Positions 42,106-51,990 of a DNA stretch of 64,000 nt are shown piece after piece. The translations under genes were made by a program, and so were the position numbers. This DNA comes from Isoetes taiwanensis (taxonomy: Eukaryota > Streptophyta > Lycopodiopsida > Isoetales > Isoetaceae), in assembly GCA_021234155.1 (NCBI GenBank), contig JAJEKV010000071.1, positions 1,871,138-1,935,137 of the forward strand, given 5' to 3'. Below the pieces are notes generated by a model. The model saw only the letters and a list, made by a program, of their open reading frames with translations. It had not been told where the DNA came from and did not search any database. The first letter of the stretch is position 1; each line of letters starts with the position of its first letter.

Positions 42106-43756
42106 TGTGACGCTCCCTGCTAAACATACGGCGCCCAGCCGTACACTCGGCAGGAAATCCCCCGTCCGGCTCAACAACCGCACGGGCCCTTCGTCTACCC
42201 CGCACTCTGAGGTGATCCCTAGTGCGGGGAGGGAACACGAAGGTGTCTTGCGCGCCCTTCCCCTATGGGCTCCTATAACAGCGGAAGCGATAACACGTCA
42301 GAACTAGCATCAAACATATACAAATACTACCTCGAGGGGTAGTGCATCACACATATACCAATACAAAGATGATAAGCACAAACCGTGAAACATGAGAGCT
42401 CCTACCCCGGCTCAGACTCATAAGGAGGATGACTAACCGGCTAGGCCTCAAGATAGAGCAGACCGAGTCATGGCAATGGCGAGGGCTGGCATAGAACAAT
42501 GGCTAGGGTTGACCACTCCATCCGCCCCTCCTGTGCATACTTTGGATGGGCTAAATCAGGCTCGCATGACTCTAGCCTTCCGGATCACGCAATCCCATGG
42601 CATCACCCATCGGGACTACCTGTGTTGCATCTCCCTCGGGTCCGATGAGGCAGGGAAGGGTTGCATCTCCCTCCCCCGTGGTCTAGAGGTTCCGTGGCGG
42701 CTAGAGAATCGTGGACGCACACGCGATTCGCACCGACTTTAACCCCCAAAACGAGAGCCAAGCCAACACTTGCAGCCCCGAGAGGCAGGCGACACCATTG
42801 CCCCTGGGAGGTGTGGGACCCATGCTCGCCCACACTAAGTGACCCCACCATAAGCCTAGCTCACTATGGGATCCCCCCAAAGCCCCCCACTCGGCAGGGA
42901 TCCCCCACCACCTTCCCTCTAGCCCCGTTGTGTGGTGCTGAGTCATATCATAGCCTCGATAGCCTGGTGGGCTCCTATGCACAGGCCGCAACTAATAGGA
43001 ACTAAGGGATCTACTCTAGGAGCATACTACTTATGGCCCTAGGTCTCTACCCCCCTTCCCAAAACAAGAGGAGCAAACATGATCAACCATCATCACATAA
43101 TCATCACATCATGAGAATAATCATAAGAAGAACATCTTAACCTAATCATACAAATCTAACTAATGGTTAGGGTTCATTGATTAGGGTTCAAGATGTTGAA
43201 TACGGGTTCTAGGATGGCTCTACTCTAGATACAAGATACTAGCACATCCGGAATGCTAAGCCCAGATGAGCTATCACAACTACTACCCTACATACCTGCT
43301 CCTGATGCTCTCCCTCCAGATCCGTGTGCCTCCATGGTCTTCGACTCACGTGATGCTGCTCCTGCTCCAAGAACGAGTCTACCCCTCGGCCTGGGGCCAT
43401 TTGCACCAGCCTATGCCACAGCAAACGATGTTCGAAACGGGGTTTCGAACGAGTAGGTGAGTCTCTAGGTGCTAGGGCTGGAAAAAGGCCTAGGGTTAGG
43501 GTTTAGGCCTATATAAGTTAGGTCCACCTAGGATGCCACGTGGCACCAATCGGGTGAGTCCTGTGTGGCGGGTGCCCAATAGGTTAAGGCCACGTGGATA
43601 ATGGTCTTAGCCTATGGTTGGCTAAGTTATGTGAATAACTTGGCCATGCCCCCTAGTGCCACAATCTATGGTATACAAGGCTATGAAGATAGACTTGTAT
43701 GGTGGCGGATCCAGGAATATACGTATTTATGGCGTATATTCCCTTGGACCGTCACA
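42106..43756 (-). repeat. 3' LTR (1651 bp)
   Basis: TGTGAC..GTCACA ends. The first 290 bp and last 350 bp are almost identical to the other LTR, while the middle carries clustered small differences. A CTATATAAG word near 43510 and telomere-like TTAGGGTTTAGG near 43490 occur in both LTRs. Confidence 0.93.
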
Positions 43757-43768
43757 TTCTCCCCCCCT
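43757..43768 (-). promoter_or_regulatory. Polypurine tract
   Basis: Reverse strand AAGGGGGGAGAA immediately upstream of the 3' LTR; it primes plus-strand DNA synthesis. Confidence 0.85.
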
Positions 43769-44594
43769 TAGGACAATGCTGTCCTCAGCATTAAGCGCTT
43801 AAGGTGATTTAACCTACCTTATGCCTGCACAAGGGACAACATGTCATAACCTTTAGCTTATTATAGTAATCAAGTTTTATTAGTTCAAGTCAAAATTTAG
43901 GCTATATTTGTACTTATACAAAATTATATAGCCTTAACACGGTTATTTCTTACGATAATTCAAACATTATTATAAGAGTTATTATCTTCTCGTAATGCGC
44001 TCCTCGTTGAAGTCCGCCTTCTACTTGCCTACAAAAGGAGCACATTACGTTAGTTTAGTTAATAATTTGTGGTTTTAGGGGACCACCCCCCTTACCTCCT
44101 TGAGCCGAACTACTGACTCAAGGTTGTCCTACTACCTTGTCCAAGATCATGGCCCTTTCGGATTTGAGCTTAAGGATCATTTAAGATGCTCCCATCGTAA
44201 GCCCATGATCGAAAGTGCTACCTTGTACTTTCGGTTACTTGGTTGCCGAAAGTACCCCTAGTGCATCATGCCCCACGGGTTTGAAGCTAGGGAACGCCTC
44301 ACGATCCCATCATCGCAAGATGATCACTTTAACCCTCACCATGACCCTCCTACGGCCAGGTGTGCGTACCCCGCATCGTGGCATAGAGATCATCCGATCG
44401 ATGTCCCATCATCGCCCACCATGCCTCATTCCTCACTCACATGACCCTAAAGGTCATGTGCACCTCTTGGTGCGTGTGGCCTAGAGAATGCCCTAAAGGC
44501 GTATCCCATCATCGCCCACACGATCCAAAGTTCTGGCACATGCACCCTACTAACTAGAATGCATGCGCCAGGCTTAAGGCTAACTAACAACATA

Positions 44595-45356
44595 CTAGCT
44601 AACCACCGGCAAGTCGGGATTCGACCAAGCCCGGAGACGACTTCGACCATCAAACTCCTTCATAAACTCTGGGTATTGCTTCTCCAAATCTTGCTTCAAT
44701 ACCCATGTCGCATCTTCCACGGGTAAGTGCTTCCACTTAACCAAATATTGGAGGAACTGAGACCTCCTAGTCTTCTTGAATGACTTATCAAGAAGTAATT
44801 CGGGCACTATTTCTACTTGCTCCTCCGTCATTTCCAACAAGGTTGGAGTATCCAAAACCTCCTCAGGGTTAGGATTGTGCCTTTTTAATAAACTTACGTG
44901 GAAGACCTTGTGAACTTTGAGATGGGCCGGAAGATCCAACTTGTAGGCTTGGGAGCCCACTCTCTCCAAAATCTTGAACGGACCAGCCCACCTAGGGGCA
45001 AGCTTCTTACAACTCCCAATCCGAAGCTTGGCTTGCTTCACCTTGATCTTCAACCAAACGCTATCGCCTACCTTGAATTCTCTTACGGTCCTGTGCTTGT
45101 CGGCTACACTCTTCTGCCGACTTCTTGCTGCTAATAAGTAACCCCTTACTTCTTCCACTAGCTGCTGCATATCCCCTAGCATCTGCTGGGATACTTCCAC
45201 CTTCGACACAGGATTGTGCCAGGTATCCGGGGTTAAGCACTGGTACCCGTAATTTACCATAAAAGGAGACATCTGAGATGACTCTTGCTTGGCACTATTG
45301 TAGGCGAATTCCACCAAGTGGATGTACTCATCCCACTTGGACTGCTTGTTCCACAC
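44595..45356 (-). CDS. Integrase C-terminal part with chromodomain
   Basis: Open frame of about 253 codons. WDEYIHLVEFAYNSAKQESS and SPFMVNYGYQ are the end of the integrase core; then RSRQKSVADKHR, FKVGDSVWLKIK and KLAPRWAGPFKILERVGS form the GPF/Y-type DNA-binding part, and VHKVFHVSLLKRH the usual end. The last 60 residues (LLDKSFKKTRRSQFLQYLVK, WKHLPVEDATWVLKQDLEKQ) are a chromodomain with two of the aromatic cage positions visible. Chromovirus chromodomains bind modified histone H3 tails and direct insertion to heterochromatin. The core domain upstream is broken by frameshifts. Confidence 0.92.
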   Translation of the reverse strand: MWNKQSKWDEYIHLVEFAYNSAKQESSQMSPFMVNYGYQCLTPDTWHNPVSKVEVSQQMLGDMQQLVEEVRGYLLAARSRQKSVADKHRTVREFKVGDSVWLKIKVKQAKLRIGSCKKLAPRWAGPFKILERVGSQAYKLDLPAHLKVHKVFHVSLLKRHNPNPEEVLDTPTLLEMTEEQVEIVPELLLDKSFKKTRRSQFLQYLVKWKHLPVEDATWVLKQDLEKQYPEFMKEFDGRSRLRAWSNPDLPVVS

Positions 45357-45642
45357 ATAGCTTCAAGCATGTCTTCAATGATCCGATTCGTCCCCTCCGT
45401 CCCGGCCATCTGTTTGGGGATGATATGCCGTGCTCATGGAGAGCTTCGTCCCGAATGGTGCTAAAGAGATCCCGCCAAAAGGCACTCATAAACTTAGAAT
45501 CTCTATCGATATTATCTCCCGAGGCATGCCATGGAGTCTAAAAAATCTCCCTTACAAATAACTTGGCAAAGATCTAATGCGGTGTGGGTAGTCTTGCAAG
45601 GCACAAAATGTGCCATCTTAGATAACTTGTCTACGACAACCA

Positions 45643-45948
45643 TCAATGCATCCTTGCCTCAAGAGTTCTAGGGAGCCACAGAATGAAATCCATGCTTATG
45701 ACCTCCCACTTCGCATTTGGCACCCCCAATGGCTCAAGAGCACGGAATCGAACTGGGTTGCTCCGCTTTGGTCTGCCGACATAACCGGCAATCCCGAATA
45801 TATATGCAGCTATCGCCTCTTCATTCCTGGCCGAAGTAACTACTTGAATCTTGAAATAGGTCTTCATGAAGCCAAGATGCCCCGCTATTGGGCTGTTATG
45901 TGTGTCATGAAGAATTAGCTTCCTTACCCCCGATGATTGGGCACACAC
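45643..45948 (-). pseudogene. Integrase N-terminal part
   Basis: HDTHNSPIAGHLGFMKTY is the HHCC zinc-binding start of integrase, with the distal Cys pair lost; WEVISMDFILWLP is the start of the catalytic core with its first Asp. Frameshifts precede and follow it. Confidence 0.8.
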
Positions 45949-46065
45949 AACTTATGCTTGTGATACAACGGGTTGCCTTCCTTCTTATAATGCTTGAAGG
46001 CTTCCCGCTCTTTATCCATTCGCTTCCTTGGAAAGGCTTTCCCACACCTCCTTGAAGTCCACATC

Positions 46066-46856
46066 CGTTGGCAAGGACTCCTCAATCTTCTTGCCAAATT
46101 CACTTTCGAAGAGTGGAAATCGTGATTACAATGCGCCCTTGTCCGAAATGGCCTCCCGGAGAGGGCATCCGCTACAACATTAAGCTTGCGGGCTTATATA
46201 CAATATCAAAATCATACTCCTCAAGAAATTCCATCCACCTCCTTTGCCTTAAATTGAGGAGTGGCTGGGTAAAAGATATCGCAGACTCGTGATCAAAGAT
46301 CCAACTGAAACTTCCTCCCCAAAGCAAATAATGCCTCCATATCCTTAATGCCCGACAATGGCTAGCAGCTCCCCGATCATGGGTTGGGTAGCGTTGTTTC
46401 GGCGTCGTTCATCTTCTTCGAGTCGAGGCTTGACTACCCTTCCTTCTTGCATCAAGCTCTGTTGCTATCTTACTTGCATCATTTGCTATCAACTTATCTT
46501 TACTGGTCCGGGAGAACCAAAGATCGTGTTTGTTGTTAAGGCCTCCTTAAGCTTCTCGAAGGAAGCTTGGACTTTCTAACCAATGACTAGTCCAATCCTT
46601 AATCTTCTTGGCCTTGGTGAGGTCCGGCTGAGGGGACGCCCACTTAGCAAAGTCCTTACTTAACTTTCTCGTAATATCCCGCCAACCCGAGAAAGCTTCT
46701 TACTTACGCCACATTCCTTGAGTGGCCAATCAACTATTGCCTCAATCTTAGATGGATCTCGTGGAGATTCCCTCGGATGTTACTACATGCCCCAAATACT
46801 CCACTCTACTGTTGCAAAGTGGCACTTAGAGAGCTTCCCATACAACCGATGACGCC
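46066..46856 (-). pseudogene. RT thumb and RNase H remnants
   Basis: Decayed reverse-strand sequence between the RT ORF and integrase. Pieces such as GLAGYY and FAKW..S..DLTKAKK can be read across frames. No continuous ORF remains. Confidence 0.55.
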
Positions 46857-47429
46857 TCAACTTTTCCAAGACTTTCCCCGAGATGTCGACAATCTTTGCT
46901 CAAGGGACTTGCTGTAGATTAGAATGTCGTCGAAGAAGACAATAACAAACTCATCCAAGAAGTCTCTGAAGATGTCGTTCATGAGGCGCATAAATGTTGC
47001 TGGAGCGTTCGATAGTCCAAAGGGCATTACTGTAAACTCAAAATGACCATACCGCGTTCTGAAAGCGGTCTTATGGATATCCTCTTCTTTTATTCTTATC
47101 TGATGGTATCCTGACCTTAAATCAATTTTAGAGAATACCTTTGCTCCTTGTAACTGGTCCATTAGGTCATCTGCCCTTGGCAATGCATATTTGTTCTTTA
47201 TCGTCTGCTTATTGAGCTGGCGATAGTCTATGCACATTCTTAAGCTCCCATCTTTCTTCTTCACAAAGAGTATAGGTGCTCCGAAAGGAGACACACTTGC
47301 TCTTATAAAGCCAAGCTCAAGCAATTCCTGAAGCTGCTTCTTGAGCTCAATCAATTCAGGGGTGCTCATTCTATATGGCGCCTTACTGGTAGGCTTCGCA
47401 TCTGGAGCCAACGTGATCTCACATTCCAC
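46857..47429 (-). CDS. Reverse transcriptase (partial open frame)
   Basis: About 190 codons: [78 protein letters not shown] (first catalytic Asp), [20 protein letters not shown] and [15 protein letters not shown] (FDD box for the usual YVDD). All core palm motifs are present; the frame ends soon after the active site. Confidence 0.93.
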   Translation of the reverse strand: MECEITLAPDAKPTSKAPYRMSTPELIELKKQLQELLELGFIRASVSPFGAPILFVKKKDGSLRMCIDYRQLNKQTIKNKYALPRADDLMDQLQGAKVFSKIDLRSGYHQIRIKEEDIHKTAFRTRYGHFEFTVMPFGLSNAPATFMRLMNDIFRDFLDEFVIVFFDDILIYSKSLEQRLSTSRGKSWKS

Positions 47430-47654
47430 ACCCCTATAAGGTGGCAGCTGCCGGATTTCATCCGGAAATACATCCTTGAACTCGGAAATAAGCCTTGCTA
47501 TCCGCTTTTGGGCAATTGATTTCCCTTTGGGTCACTTCCATCCCGCTTGCCCGCTCAAGCGGATTCCATCCTCAAGATGTAGTCCACCTTATTCCTTTCT
47601 ATACTCTTCCTTAGCCGCTTCAAAGAGATACACCGCATGGGAGAATCTAGCTTC

Positions 47655-48078
47655 TTACCTTTCACTATCAATTTTTGCCGCCCGCGCCGTCATGGTGACT
47701 TCTGTCCGGGCCGCTTGATCAATCATGGCTTTGGCTGGCTTCAAGAATTCCATCCCCACTATAAGATCGTATCTTCCGATATCCATGACTTCCGCCCCCA
47801 TCGGCCACTTAGCCCCACTAAGGTCTATGTCAAAGATGATTCTCCTACCCTTAGTGTGCCGAATGGCGCCGTTTGCCATAGCCACTGGCCTTGGCTTAGA
47901 CTTCAATACCTTGTTCTTCATTAAGGCAGACCAACCTAGGAGATGCAAAATTGTGAGAGCTACACGTATCTATGAGGACTACATATGGATTACTATCTAT
48001 GATCCCATCAACCGATGACGGTCGGTCGATTCTCAATATCACCTGTCTCAATGTTTGCACATATGTGGCACTCACCAT
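47655..48078 (-). pseudogene. Aspartic protease remnant
   Basis: YVVLIDTCSSHNFASPRL is the retroviral-type protease active site with DTC in place of DTG; the following region (YDLIVGMEFLKPAKA, KRRIIFDIDLSG-like pieces in another frame) is the rest of the protease fold. Gly to Cys at the active site and frame breaks indicate an inactive enzyme. Confidence 0.75.
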
Positions 48079-49240
48079 CTATGAAGTCCTGGGCCTCCTG
48101 CTGGTCGCCGCCCCGGCCCGCCACGTTGGGGAGTCCCAATCGACCCGCCCGCCAAGGCTGCCCTCGCATGACGAATGGGCAATCATGCGTTGATTGCCCG
48201 GGCTGGAAGCACTGAAACATAACTTTTCTCAATGCATTCTGTCTCTTTTCCTTTCGGCATCGCCTAGGAGACGCTTTGAGAGCACCGCCCCGATGCATTC
48301 TCTCGCGACTACGGTCCCCAAAAGCTTTGTTCGACCCTTACCTTTGCTGCTGACCTCGATGGTGTGGCTGGCTGATTGCTTACCCCGATATTGCCCCCGA
48401 GCACGCCTCGAACTCTTACCCCCGAAGGTTGATCGCTTCTCTGGCTGGAGTTCTTTGGTGCCTCCTCCAAACTTATAGCTTTATCTTCGGCCCCTCGAAT
48501 CGACCTTGGGTTGATTGCTCTAACACGCCTCTTGATATTGATTTGTTCAACCCCTCAATGTAGGTATCCACCGCTTGCCTTTTCGAGACTCGGGAACATG
48601 GAGCCTAAGCCTCATGAATTCTTCGGTATACTTAGCCACTGATAAGCTACCCTGATTCAACCTGTAAAACTGCTGGATCTGTCTACTAGTATGAGACCTT
48701 GGCACATAGTGCTTGCGGAAAGCCTTGCTGAAGGTCTTAAACCCGCAATTGTTCCTCTTGACTTGTTAGACTTAGCATATCCCTTCCACCAGATCCTTGC
48801 CGGTCCAATAAGGTTAGCTGTAGCAACTTTCCCTATGTCCTTGTCTTTCATACCGTAGGAGTTACCAAATTCTTCCATTTCATCAAGCCATGCTTCAGCC
48901 TCCATGCCCGACCGTCTTTCCCCAGAACGGCCCGGCTTCCTTTGTCTTCCATACGTTGCTCATAGCACTATCTACCTTTTTCGATAGTCATCCGCCTCTT
49001 TCTTGCCCTTTTCCTTACTCTAGATGTGTGACCGATTTGACCGTTTGAGCTAGAGCTGTCCCCCTTTGGAAGAACCGCCCCCGATGAGCTGGAGCTAGAT
49101 GATGATGGGCTCTCGGTTCTTCTCTTCCTTCTCCTATCCCCGCGTTCCCCCAGGTTGCCCTCCCCTTCTGGCCGAGGGCCTTCGCCGCCACCCTCGGGAA
49201 CACAAGGTGGAGGTGGAGGACCATCTTCTGATGCGTTCAT
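48079..49240 (-). pseudogene. gag remnants
   Basis: Frame 49240-48968 is Pro/Ser/Arg-rich (MNASEDGPPPPPCVPEGG, KRRTESPSSSSSSSSG). Frame 48905-48657 has the gag core (MEAEAWLDEMEEFGNSYGM, ATANLIGPARIWWKG). Near 48210 FQCFQPGQSTHDCPF is a degraded CCHC knuckle. Pieces are separated by frameshifts. Confidence 0.7.
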
Positions 49241-50948
49241 CGGGAGGTGTCGCCCGAGTTGATGAGGTGTTGCATCGGTTCCTCATCCGCACCAACCTTG
49301 CGTTGGATCGCCCTCGGTGACATATCCCCGCTTTCGAAGTCCTCTTGTTCTCTCGCCAAACAAATTCCTTGGTACCCAATTGCGTTGTCGGTGGCCGGGT
49401 CTTGAGATCCCCGCGACTTGAGTTCCTTCTTTGCAAGGATTGATCATCAATACATGTTATTTGGGTTAGATGTTGATCAATCTTACTTGTAATTGAATTA
49501 TCTTTATTAGTTATAAAGAAATCATACAAAGCCTTGCATTTATAAAACAGTTAATAGCCATTAATACATAAGGATTACATGATAGGGTAGATATGTCTTA
49601 GCACAATGGGTACAAGAAAACATTTAGCACACAACTTAAGAAAATTTTACAACTATTCAATGGCCTCCCGAAAGCCTGAAGAGGTTCTTGACATCCCTGA
49701 ATCGGAGGCCTTTGCCGAGGTTGCGCAAGATGTTCCTTGTCGATCTTCCTTCAAGTGCTCGGGCCATCTCCGGGTTCGAAGTTCTCGTGTCATTTCGCTA
49801 CCACCGAAAAGTGTTGCATCCCTAAGGTGCCCTCGCAAAGTCGAGGCAATGGGTTTTGACGGCCCCTGTTGAAAAGGATGATGTGGTCGGCATGGGCGTA
49901 TATCTTCGAATGCTGCCCAAAGCCGGAGAGCGCTATGAGAAGTGCCACGGATTCCTCCCCCCTTGGGCTGAACTCCTTGTGGAAGACTATCATTTGCCCT
50001 TGGCTGAGGGCTGGAAGATAGTATCGAAGTGTCGTGCCCTTCCCTGTACCTCGCGATCCAATGCCCTTCCTTTGAGCCGCTTCGGGCCAGAGGCATCCCG
50101 CTGCGATAAGATCTTCATGATCTCTCCACATCTTTGGTTGCGTTGTCCGGTTGATGCCGCTGGACCCTTCCCTCATGCTCTGGCTCGAACCGGGTCGGCT
50201 TGAGCTTGGGCCCCTCCCCGGTTTGTAGAGTGTGCTCAGATCTGCTGGAACTCCTCCTCCGAGATGATAGGTTCTCTTTGTCGATAGATCTCCCTTATCT
50301 GGCGATAGGCTGCTATATCCGACATTGTCTCCCCGCATAAGAGTGTCTCTCCGCCAGGCTCCTTGGAATCTCCCGGTATGAGTAGTCGATGAAGTCTGCG
50401 CTCTTCCCATGTGCTATCATGCCTAAGAGCTCGTCAATTCAAGACCACGATTTCCCGGCAATAAGACAAGTTGAGGATGTGGATTTTGCAAAATATACTC
50501 CTCCCCGCCGATGACTATCGGCGACAGAAGGCCGGATGCCGGGAGGCTCGGTAGCTCTTTCGATGTCGCCGTCGTCGTGCCTCGACATGTACCTCTGCAT
50601 CCTTGTTGCCTCCCCGCTCTCCCATTCTCGGGTTTTGCCCCTAATTTTTCGTAGTCTTCATGGATCTGCAGAGATGGTGCCCCGACGTCGTGCCATGGTA
50701 TTCATAAAGGAGGACTCTATGTTCGAGGATTTGATCCCGGGCCCTACTGTATCAAGTGGCGCTAAGTCTAAGGGCTGAATGAAGGTTCTCCTACTTTGTT
50801 GATTGACTTATAGTGCATGAAAAGGGCAAGGGGCTGGGTGCGGGACGAAATGTACCTATGCCTATTGTGTCTGCAGGGTCATATAATCGGGCATGGTCCT
50901 AGTCCTATCCCATAGTCGCTTCTTGCCTTTGGATCCCGCCAACTCGAC
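49241..50948 (-). pseudogene. Unassigned decayed coding region upstream of gag
   Basis: Many short, Arg/Ser-rich reverse frames (for example 50410-49790 and 50096-49653) interrupted by stops. No motif recognised. It may be the N-terminal part of gag or an additional ORF. Confidence 0.3.
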
Positions 50949-51392
50949 CTAAGACTTGGGCGAAGTGTCTAGAGAAACCCAATTCCATCCCCTAGGAGGT
51001 AGTCTAACTTCCCAAGGCAGGACTTGCTGGTCATATTGGCACATAATGTCTGTGTAGTAGGGTGTTCTAGTCAGAGTTGCATGCAGATCAAACAAGTGGT
51101 CGAACACGAGAGAAGGCTTGATCTGGTGAAGTCGATGGATATGGCTTAAAGCATTGTACCATCTCTCAAAGTTCTTTGGGCCATTGAGTAGGAAAGGGTG
51201 CAGAAAATGGCTTGCAAAGATCAGTGAAGGATCAGAAAATCGCCTAAGGGGCTGGGAGCAGTTCTGTAGAAGGAAAAATGGCAAATGAGACCTCTTTTTA
51301 TAGACTATGGGTGAGCTCGGGGTTCGTGCAAAAAGGTACCTACCTAAGACGGCCTTGGTTCTATGGCTCTGGGTGTCCAAATGAACTACCAT
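50949..51392 (-). CDS. Unknown ORF between H3-like gene and gag, 147 aa
   Basis: Open frame from the ATG at 51392: starts MVVHLDTQSHRTKAVLGRYL, hydrophobic/aromatic middle (SDPSLIFASHFLHPFLLNGP, NFERWYNALSHIHRLHQIKP) and end VLPWEVRLPPRGWNWVSLD. It has no recognised domain, signal peptide or transmembrane run. It shares the orientation of gag-pol and of the H3-like gene. It is protein-like in composition and unusually long for the surrounding decayed sequence, so it may be an accessory gene of the element, or a chance frame. Confidence 0.4.
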   Translation of the reverse strand: MVVHLDTQSHRTKAVLGRYLFARTPSSPIVYKKRSHLPFFLLQNCSQPLRRFSDPSLIFASHFLHPFLLNGPKNFERWYNALSHIHRLHQIKPSLVFDHLFDLHATLTRTPYYTDIMCQYDQQVLPWEVRLPPRGWNWVSLDTSPKS

Positions 51393-51475
51393 GAAGTGCA
51401 GATTTAAGCAAAACAAAGCAAGAAACACTACATGGCAATTTATTGGATCAAATTTGGCTAATTTGGGTCAAAAAT

Positions 51476-51780
51476 GGGCTGACCCGGGTGAATCCGCGCG
51501 GATGGCCTCCGCGTCGCGGACGCAGACGCGTTTGGCGCGGTCTCACCCGGTTGGCCTATTTTGGAGCCATTTTTGGTCAATTTTGGGAGTTTGAAGATGC
51601 TAACATGGCTAATTGGGCCGATTCTAATCTAACTAGCAACTTATTTTGAGCAAAACTGACACCAAAAAGCATGTTCTTGGGGCGTCCCGGGTGAATCAGC
51701 GAAACGAGCGTCGTCCGGGACGCAGAGGCCATTGGCGCGGTCTCACCCAGTTGGCCCAATTTTCAGCTTTTTTTGATGAT
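51476..51780 (-). repeat. Two GC-rich direct repeats, about 200 bp apart
   Basis: CGCGGTCTCACCCGGTTGGCC (51537) and CGCGGTCTCACCCAGTTGGCC (51736), each preceded by a CCCGGGTGAATC word (near 51486 and 51688) and followed by an AT-rich stretch. They lie between the unknown ORF and the H3-like gene. Confidence 0.7.
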
Positions 51781-51990
51781 TTTTTTTTTGCCAAATTTTC
51801 GTTGTAGTTATGATTTCTAGGGTATTCCTAAGCATACTATGAAGAATTCTACCACAATTGGGTTCTATTTCCTAAATTTCAAGCATCCAACATTTTTCTA
51901 ATTACAGAGGAAAATAACTTTTATATTAATATGGGAAACACAATTACATGAAAATTTAACTTTTCTAACAAAATTTACAAAATTTGAGGC

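Noticed and set aside
43480..43500. Interstitial telomere repeat
   Set aside because: Only about two degenerate units, present equally in both LTRs, so part of the LTR sequence.
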